DNA from: Maea johnstoni
Taxonomy: Eukaryota > Annelida > Polychaeta > Spionida > Magelonidae
Assembly (NCBI GenBank): GCA_963942565.1
Contig: OZ012700.1
Coordinates: 25,984,991 to 26,048,990 of the forward strand
Direction of reading: 5' to 3'
DNA: 64,000 nucleotides
Position 1 is the first letter of the stretch. Every line of letters begins with the position of its first letter. Below are positions 56,614-64,000 of the stretch, piece after piece. The notes under the pieces were generated by a model. That model searched no databases. It saw only the letters and a list, made by a program, of their open reading frames with translations, and was not told the origin of the DNA. The position numbers and the translations under genes are program-made.

Positions 56614-56778
56614 ATGGCTCAACGATATGGATATCAAAATCAACCCAACTACCAGATGCATAACACGTCTGATCCGCTACCTCAAGGCTGGGAAATGTTT
56701 ATCGATCCAATGACAGGTCACCCTTTTTTCGTCGACCATTCGACACAGAAGACTACTTGGCAAGACCCTCGTCGAAAC
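56614..56778 (+). CDS. BAG3: BAG3-like co-chaperone, coding exon 1 (WW domain)
   Basis: ATG in a strong context (ACCATGG) opens 55 codons, ending before GTAAGT. Residues 20-53 form a WW domain: [20 protein letters not shown] and [14 protein letters not shown], with W26, P32, FFVDH and W49 in place. Human BAG3 starts with the same DPLPPGWE-DP-TG-PFFVDH-TTTW-DPR domain in its first exon. BAG3 links Hsc70 to the autophagy machinery. The later exons (IPV motifs, BAG domain) were not found in the window, so the BAG identity rests on the WW domain; another WW protein remains possible. Confidence 0.78.
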
Positions 56779-59257
56779 GTAAGTGGACTTTCCTTTCCTG
56801 AACTTTTTTGGGTGAGAAAATTCATGGGAGACATTTCCTGTAATCGCAGCGTGAGATCGACTCGCATAATCCACTATCTTGGCGTTTGGATCTATACTTG
56901 TCCATGATTGCAATCATGAAGGAAAGACTGACAATCTGGAAAGTGTTTTTGGTTGAAAATGTCAAAATCACAGTCACAGACACAGGACGTCAGGGAAGGT
57001 GGCAACTTATAGTCTTCACTTTTGGAACGAGTCTTTGACAAAATGATATTCTGCATCGACTTTGATTACTGCTTTGTCAGCTAAGTCTAGATCCACTTAA
57101 CATATATAGAATTTGATCATGGCCAGCTATTGACATGGAGCACCAATGATAGTTATTACTGGCGAGGAATTCCCCTGAGGTCATGGGTCTTAATTAGAAT
57201 AGTAAGGAAGGTCACCACGGTATCACTGAGGCATGACACTCAATATTTCTCTACTGAGCCTATCGGGGAAGGATAGGTTATCTTCATAATACAAAGTAAG
57301 CTTATGTTTAACCTACCTGCACTTGGAGGAATGGGGTACCTTTCTTGTCAAAATTATCATGTGATTATGGTTTTCTCATCAATGTTATGTATGCTTTACC
57401 TATATCAAAAGGTACCCCACCATTCAATGAAAATAGGAGACTAGACATGATCGTGCAGTATTTAGTTATGGGTATACCACCAGGAAACACTGAACATTAC
57501 TTTTTAATCTGATCAATATATTCTCATAGACTTGGTGACGTAGCAATTGGTCTTATGAGGCAATATCTAAAACTGCTAGTCATCTGGCATACCATTCCTT
57601 GAGCCCCTGTTTGCTTATCCCTGAAATGTTTATTATAGGGATTACGATTGAGGCAGGCTGGAAATTTCTATGCCATCGCCAGCCTAGTGATGTTTGATAT
57701 GTTTCAAACCTTCGAAGGTGGGCGTCAGAAGCTCAGTGATGTTTCACCCCATAAAGCTTGGGTTTTCAAAACTATTACCTGGCTAGGTCTTTGTGGTGAT
57801 TCAAGTGTGCAGAAATATATTTGTAAGATAAAATTTTCTTTGAAAGTGCCTTTAATTAATTAGATTATATTCTTTATTTAAGTTTCTTCCATATGGTTGT
57901 GTATCAGCAGCACAGAAAAGTTGACTGTCCTTCCATCATTTCAGGGATACCATATTGAACCTTAGAGGGAGAAGGGTTAAATTTGAATTGTATACATAAC
58001 AAATGGGACTTCCTCATTTCTCTTTCCTTGAATAGTATGATTGCATGCATCTTGATGACATTTCAAAATCCTGCTATTACTAGTAAGCACTTGCTTACAA
58101 AAGGGGAAGGCAATAAAGGCCTTTAGAGCAAAGTTACAATTAGGAAAGCAACACAACAGGGTGGGATACTGATGAGTGAAGCTCTGTACATGAGGAAAAT
58201 AAGCTTCAGCCTCTAGGCTACTGACCCTGTTATGGTTGAGTAATAACAGGTCTTGTGGTATTATTAGAGTTGGTGTCTGAGCTCCTCTGGTACACAGCTA
58301 CATGTATTTCAACACATGTTCTGGTTGGCTGAGAATTTACAGACCTAACATGCATGTGTATAGTGACACAGTTTCATCTGCTCAATGCGAAAAAACATGG
58401 TATTGTATGAGCTTGGTTTTTGCGGGCACCTGGCAGAAGGGTCTAAAAAGTAGAGGCCAAGCGTGACTTCAAAGGAAAATTGGTCCAGTGGATGATATTC
58501 TCAAGGTTAAGGAATATGTACAGAGTCATCAGACATGTATTATGATATATGAAATAAGTAGAAAATATTCAAGATTATTCAAGGTAGTCAAATTGTAGAA
58601 TGTCTTCAAGGCCCTGGCATGCACAGTCACGAGACATGCAATATCCTTTATTAGGAAAAAGGTTGCAAACGTATGTGATTGTCCAAAATATGGATCAAAT
58701 TAATGTTTTTCTTTTCCAATTTTTTTAGTCTGAGACACATATATTTGCTTCTTAGCAAGTTTATTGTCCTTGAAAGTTGTATTTGGTTGTAAAAGAAGTA
58801 GAATGAATGTCACTAATTGTTTTTGTTACTTCAGGAACAATGCTCCTTTATATACACAAAATGTTTTTATTTTGCTTCCTACTGTGAATAGAATGAAGCA
58901 TAGCAGTAAACCCCCATTTGATTACTCTGCTAGTAAATATCATGCTGGTAGCTGCTGACTGTGGTACCGTTTAACATGTATTTTGCTATTCAAGTTGGAA
59001 TTAATGAATAGTAATGCAATACTGATATTATCTTTGGGTATTTTACAGAACTTGTAAATTAAGCATTGGCCATTGGGAAACTATTTATGATTAACCATGT
59101 ACCTATGGGGTTGACAAATTGTAAATTAGTGATACCGTGATATGTAGACTGAAGTGTTTGAAAAAAGGAGATGCTCAGCAATAAAGATCATATAGTCTCC
59201 AACAAGGAAAAACCTAGATCAAAAAGCTGACAGGAAGGTGCTCTAAATGATTTTGGG
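56779..59257. other. BAG3 intron 1, first part
   Basis: Intronic, no exon or full repeat recognised. The open frames at 57648 and 58764 look spurious. This stretch, like that left of NKAIN exon 1, seems poorer in MITEs than the rest. Confidence 0.45.
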
Positions 59258-59450
59258 GCAGGACTTAGCCAGGACCTGTCTTGCCTGTCTTATGCCATGG
59301 ACAGGCAGTTTCCTTAAAAACTCCTCTTTAGACAGGCAAAAGATTATATTTTTCAATTATGGACTTGGGTGCCCTGAAGAAATTTAAAGGGAGCCACAGG
59401 AGAATTCAAGGGAACCCTGGGCTCCCAACTCCAGCTAATTTTGAGCCCTG
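59258..59450 (+). mobile_element. third hAT-like family fragment plus CCCTGGGCTCC repeat
   Basis: GGACTTAGCCAGGACCTG and GACAGGCAGTTTCCTTAA match 7467-7550. It is followed by GGGTGCCCTGAAG...AACCCTGGGCTCCC and GAGCCCTGT, related in part to 35455-35540. Confidence 0.45.
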
Positions 59451-59655
59451 TATTAAATGGTTTTGATAACCTATATCGCTATATGGTATATAGCCACATC
59501 TCGTGCTGTATTTTGATTTGTAGTGTATTTGGGGAAGGGGAATAGAACCCAATGACAATAAAGAGAAGAGTCCACAGTGTTTTCATATACTCAACGACCC
59601 CAGTGTGTTTCTGGATAAAACATTCGTGGCAGGATGAAATCAATGGTGGTCATCA

Positions 59656-59892
59656 TTAACCTGTTCATGCCTGTAGCAGCCACAACCGCCTTCCATCTGA
59701 CTATTTTGGTGATATCTTTCGAGTAAAAGCTATTTTAGGGAAGTATTTGAAGGAGAAAAAGTGATCAGATACTAATTAACAAATCTTCTTCAAATAATTT
59801 TACAATTTATGGTTAATACCAAAGTTATTTTCAAAACTGTCATAGGTCCAGACAAAAATTGTCAAGCAGAGCTCCAGGCATGACTGGGTTCC
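59656..59892 (+). mobile_element. P2 TTAA-type MITE
   Basis: TTAACCTGTTCATGCCTG to GGCATGACTGGGTTCC, with GTATTTGAAGGAG inside. The right TTAA is lost. Confidence 0.65.
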
Positions 59893-60376
59893 TGGGTCAT
59901 GCTGTGGTCGTGCTCTAGTTGATCGCAAATCAAAAATGTTTGATTTAGTTATCCAATCTGTCTACAATATGGTTCCATTTCTGAAATTTTAACTCCTTTT
60001 TATGGATAGTTCTAGAAGTAAATTCTGGATTTTCCAATCTTCAGATTTAAAAAAATGAAATCTTACCTTTCTAATTTTTTTGTGTCACATGAACTGACGA
60101 AGTCCTTTGGATGGCCTAATTTGTAAGGCAGTCCTATCCAGATTGAGGTTAAAGGATAGGTGACAATTTTTTGTCATCATCTCTAACATTGATCTTTATC
60201 AAATAACAAACAGCCAAGAAACTCACGATACCATTACATACTTGACATACTAAGAGATTGTTTGTACATACTGGATGTTTTGATAGAACAACAATATCCG
60301 TCAAGATTTCACCCACCTGTTGGATGTATGACGTTGATGGAATCAGATGACTGAAATGGATGAATTGTTCACCTTA
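59893..60376. other. BAG3 intron spacer
   Basis: No exon or repeat recognised. Confidence 0.4.
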
Positions 60377-60600
60377 ATAGGCCTAAAAAAAAAGTTCTTT
60401 GTTTCCTGTAACCCTACCCTAACAAGTTTTTATTCAACAAAATCCCTACCCTAAAAAAAATTCCGCCCTTCAGACTCCCAATCAACATAAAACATGCATA
60501 AAACACACATTTTTGACCAAAAAGATAATTTTACTGACCTACCTACCCTATTTTTATTCTGACCGTTACAGGAAACAAACAATTTCTTTTTTTAGGCCTT
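60377..60600. mobile_element. R-family MITE
   Basis: AATAGGCCTAAAAAAAAAG and TTTTTTTAGGCCTT, with TTTCCTGTAACCCTACCC and TTACAGGAAACAAACAA inside the ends. Confidence 0.8.
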
Positions 60601-60802
60601 ATGCTGCTGGTGGCTAATTAGGCCAATACAACATGATGCAAAAACATGAAAAATTACTTAAACACTGGCATTTGATACTCATCTTATAGTACTCAGCGAG
60701 AGTTATCTGATGCATACCAACATGACAGGGTTTAGATGGCTTTCAAAAATCTTTGTGTTCTTGTTTTTGGGGTGAAAGCAGCCTCAGCTTTGGAAGGGTC
60801 AA
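60597..60802 (+). mobile_element. P1 MITE abutting R-family MITEs
   Basis: CCTTATGCTGCTGGTGGC to GCTTTGGAAGGGTCAA. It starts where the R copy ends, its left TTAA no longer visible, and a second, opposite R copy begins six bases later. Confidence 0.7.
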
Positions 60803-60807
60803 CTTTT

Positions 60808-61023
60808 AGACCTAAGAAATAATTGTTTGTTTCCTGTAACGATCCGGAAAAAATAGGGTAGGTAATTTAAAAAATTATTTTGGATTATTTTTTTTCTCAA
60901 AAATATGCATTTTATGCATGTTTTGTGTTGATTAGGAGTTGGATGGGTGAAAAAACTTAAGAGTATGGATTCTTTTGAGTAAAAACTTGTTAGGGTTGGA
61001 TACAGGAAACAGTTTTTTACGCC
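60808..61023. mobile_element. R-family MITE, reverse, degraded
   Basis: AGACCTAAGAAATAATTG, GTTTGTTTCCTGTAACG and GATACAGGAAACAGTTTTTT, with TTAGGGTTGG near the right end. Confidence 0.65.
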
Positions 61024-61309
61024 CCTTCGTTACCAGATCACCTAGATGATCCTACACAGTATCTTAAAAATATTTTGAAATACCAAGGAGTTTGTTCAAA
61101 TAAAGGTTGTGTTTCTCTTATCAAGAAACAATCTTTCTCCGACTCATATATTTTCATACTCTCTGGCTTCTTTTCGCAATATTTGCTATACCGAGAAGCG
61201 CAGAGCGTAAATTTGTTCTACTTCTTCAGTCTCTTGACTGAAGGAGGCGGAAATAAACATGTTGGTAAGGAGTAGGCGGGCTTCTTTACCTCTCGAAAGA
61301 AGGGAGCAC

Positions 61310-61780
61310 CATGCAGTCCAGAGGTTAGCCTGGTTCTCAGGCTAGGTTAGGTTTAACCCGTCCCATTAATGCTTATAAGTTTCTCTGGATATTGTCGTCT
61401 GCATCTATGATACTTTTGATGATAACTTAGGAAATGAGAATGATTTTACAAAATATTTGAAGGAGCGTTGTTGGTAATGCTCTCATTAACATTCCTCCTT
61501 CAAATATTTTCCAAGCTCTGCTTTCACTTAAAAGATTTACTCAAAATCATCAGGCTGCTTTTGGCCGCACTGAGTGTTTAATGGGTTAATGCCATGCCGC
61601 TATTGCTACTGGGTAGGTATGATGTCTCTCTCAACCTATAGATAGCAGCATAGTTTTCGGAAGTTGCTGTTTGAAAGTGTGTCCCCCTTGATGATTTATT
61701 CAGAACTAACCTGGAGTGAAATCAACTCAGGTTAGATCGGTGAGACTAAGGAAAGAGCCAGATAACACAGACTTGTAGGA
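61310..61780 (-). repeat. dispersed repeat interrupted by a P2 MITE
   Basis: Read in reverse it matches 9900-10140: GTTAGCCTGGTTCTCAGGC on the left and GTCCCCCTTGATGATTTATT on the right. The left copy of the family has an intact TTAA at 10108-10111 exactly where this copy carries the MITE. Confidence 0.75.
61353..61589 (+). mobile_element. P2 MITE with a related empty site at 10108
   Basis: TTAACCCGTCCCATTAATGC to GAGTGTTTAATGGGTTAA. TTAA borders on both sides replace a single TTAA in the uninterrupted repeat, which demonstrates TTAA target duplication. Confidence 0.88.
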
Positions 61781-61968
61781 AGTCTAGCCAGAGTTGTGCA
61801 CTCAGCTGTTTCGACTCCGACCCTGCAGACATCATTGAATCATCTTCTCGAGCATTCTGCTCTGGATGTTAGTAAACACTCATGATCTATGTGAATCTTC
61901 GAGACTCAGCAGTGCAACAAGTTCAGCAAATAAAGCTCAGGCCTCACTTAACCCTTATATATGCCTAG

Positions 61969-62284
61969 TATAGTCTTAACCAGCAAATAGAAACTGGGTG
62001 CCCAAAATTTACAATTCTAAATTTTTTAGGCATCTATTTTTCAACAGATACCACAATAGACTCAGATTACAATCAACAACATGTATTTAGGATAAGGCAT
62101 AATAAGGCATAATAGTCTTCTAACAATGTCATGGGAACTACATTGAGGTAAAAACAATTCAATTATATGCCTGAAATTGACATTTAAAGAAAGTACTCTT
62201 AAAATAATCTGGGCGTCAGAAGGATGATTTTTGAGGGTTTGGGTGTCCAAATGATGCTCAGATGCCCTACTGGCTAGGAATATG
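61969..62284 (-). mobile_element. H1 hAT-like MITE, reverse, with 8-bp duplication
   Basis: TATAGTCTTAACCAG to CTACTGGCTAGGAATATG, flanked by exact ATGCCTAG at 61961-61968 and 62285-62292. Confidence 0.88.
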
Positions 62285-62452
62285 ATGCCTAGAGTAGATG
62301 CCAAATCACATATGTCAATCACTGGATACCTGCAGTTTAAGTGTGCTGTCAACTACAAGTCCCTGTTTAGCCCTTTTATATTAATAGTGATTATGATGAT
62401 TTTGTATTAGTGAATTGATATTAACTATTAAAACTCATTCATTCAAAGCTTA

Positions 62453-62632
62453 TACAGGTGAACTTGGATATGACAGACTCAATGGGACCAGGAAAATTGG
62501 TACGTCATATGCAAAATCCGTCGTAAACATATGACGAATACTTATTATGCATCGGACTGGGACCAAGCATTTCGTCTGTCATATGCAAAAAATCTGTCTT
62601 ACAGTGGTCCGTCATATCCAAGTTCACCTGTA
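62453..62632. mobile_element. T-family MITE, TA-flanked
   Basis: TACAGGTGAACTTGGATATG and CATATCCAAGTTCACCTGTA are 19 of 20 complementary or better. Same family as 4377-4555, and better preserved at the ends. Confidence 0.85.
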
Positions 62633-64000
62633 TTGAGCCATGCTGGGGCAGTTATCTCAAAAACCAAGACAACTTTAAAGATGTATGCTTTTTAATGAAC
62701 GTCTAGCAATATTTCTTCAGATAGTTTTGAGGTATCACCCTAATGTTCAAGATACTGTCAATGCTGTGGCACCAGCTGTGCACTGACAGCATGTGTGGGT
62801 TAAGTGGTGTTGGGGATCATGAAGTGCACTAGTTGTATATGTCAATTGCATTGCACTAGTTGCCTGGCCCTCTCTTCATTGAGAGTGCTAGACGTTGATT
62901 GTTGAAACCCTCAATAAGTTAGTAGATCAATTACAGGCACTACAGATATAGTCCATGGGCCAGGGTCAAAATTTTACCAAATTGGTACCAGTTGAGGCGG
63001 CAAAAAGTAACCCTTATATTTTGAAAGCCCATGAACCCCTCTTCAAGTCCCTGCATGATGGACATCTGTATCTTGTAGCTGTTATGAGATGTTGACCTCC
63101 CAAGGTACCGGGATTATACAGGATTCTGTGATTTTTGCTTTATTGACACTTTATTTGTCATAATGCAGTCCTGACTCGCTAATTGTTCATTCCAGATGAA
63201 ATGTCAGTACCTGCGGAAAGCCATTGCCTAACCTCATTTTCACTGGTTCAGAGAAAATGAGGTGTTTCAGTGGCACCTAGGACTGTCATTGATATGACAA
63301 GTATCGATGGATCGAAATAGTTTTTCCAATTAATCGAAAAAAATATTACGTCAATTGTTATGTCAATTAATCGAAACCCATATTTTCAGCCTTTTACGCC
63401 ATTTTTAGCCAACGCTATTTTAGAATTCTGAAGGGAAACTTAAGTATTCAATCAAAAAGTGTTGAGAAAACCTTCATTGTCTTTGCATTGTGAGAATCTT
63501 AGGATCCTAGCCACAAAAATAGTGTGGAACATGTGAAAAGAATTCTATTAGTACAGTTCTTCAAAATCGAATTGTAATAATCGGAATCGAAAAATAAAAT
63601 GTCAATGATCGAATCGAAAAAAATTGGATGTCAATGACAGTCCTAGTGGCACCTCTTAATACCACTTGGCTATCAGGGCTGGTTCTAACGTCATGTATAT
63701 GTTCAATAGGCTTATCGGGTTTTGGTTTAAAAGGGGCCTTTATCATATTGATGAATGGTTGGGAATTTAGTCAACTTGTGTGCTCCATATTAGCAGGTAT
63801 TATTAGAGTTAATGTTGTGTTTGTATTGATCAAATAATTTTCACATATAACATTTGTATTCCCTATTGGTGAATGGTAAAATGTAGTACACATGTGTGCT
63901 CAAGTTAGAATAGTTGGTTCTACATAGTTAAGTGTTGGGTATGTAATGATCAAACATATTTCACCTATTACTCGAAATGTTGCTGAGTTAAATTCAGTAC
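62633..64000. other. window end, spacer or BAG3 intron
   Basis: No gene seen. 62950-63070 belongs to the dispersed repeat of 18380-18500 (TTGGTACCAGTTGAGG, GATGGACATCTGTATC). 63280-63650 has two inverted segments rich in AATCGAAA and TCGATT words (GACTGTCATTGATATGAC at 63272 and TGTCAATGACAGTCCTAG at 63630), suggesting one more palindromic MITE. Confidence 0.5.

Noticed and set aside
57648-57863. 71-codon frame in the BAG3 intron as a second exon
   Set aside because: No BAG3-like IPV motif or BAG domain residues and no suitable acceptor phase.

Overview
The window looks like nuclear DNA of an animal, probably a marine invertebrate. It is AT-rich and full of short DNA transposons. It has spliced genes with GT-AG introns, a DIRS-type retroelement fossil and tRNA-derived SINE sequence. 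Nothing in it fixes the phylum; echinoderm, hemichordate, amphioxus or mollusc would all fit.

Three host genes can be supported. (1) On the minus strand, 28865-28918 is the first coding exon of an NKAIN-family gene (Na+/K+-ATPase-interacting membrane protein); the rest lies to the left and was not found. (2) On the plus strand, 29609-51536 holds a complete aspartyl/asparaginyl beta-hydroxylase gene (ASPH). Its ten coding exons have matching splice phases and give a 576-residue type II membrane protein with a TPR-like region and an intact Fe(II)/2-oxoglutarate dioxygenase domain. (3) On the plus strand, 56614-56778 is the first coding exon of a BAG3-like co-chaperone (WW domain); the rest lies beyond the right edge or in unrecognised sequence. 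NKAIN and ASPH are head to head with 690 bases between their start codons. From memory, human NKAIN3 and ASPH are also divergent neighbours on 8q12.3, so this looks like very old microsynteny.

Layout: 1-28.8 kb is NKAIN intron or intergenic DNA made mostly of repeats. It includes a 3-kb inverted-repeat element (14523-17493), a broken DIRS-like element (about 19450-22760), and a 200-N gap next to a (GA)n tract. 28.9-29.7 kb is the divergent promoter. 29.7-41.5 kb is the large, repeat-filled ASPH intron 1. 41.5-51.5 kb holds the compact ASPH exons. 51.5-56.4 kb is repeat-rich spacer, and 56.4-64 kb is the BAG3 promoter, exon 1 and intron.

The repeat landscape is dominated by a few MITE families named here from what can be seen: H1 and H2 (hAT-like, 8-bp target duplications), K (5-bp duplications, hAT5-like), P1 and P2 (TTAA targets, piggyBac-like), T and Z (TA-flanked) and R (ends AGGCCTAAAA). 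The most unusual observations are a tandem array upstream of ASPH exon 6 that repeats that exon's own acceptor and first codons about a dozen times, and TTAA-type MITEs sitting 8-27 bases after several ASPH exons, one of them overlapping the stop codon.
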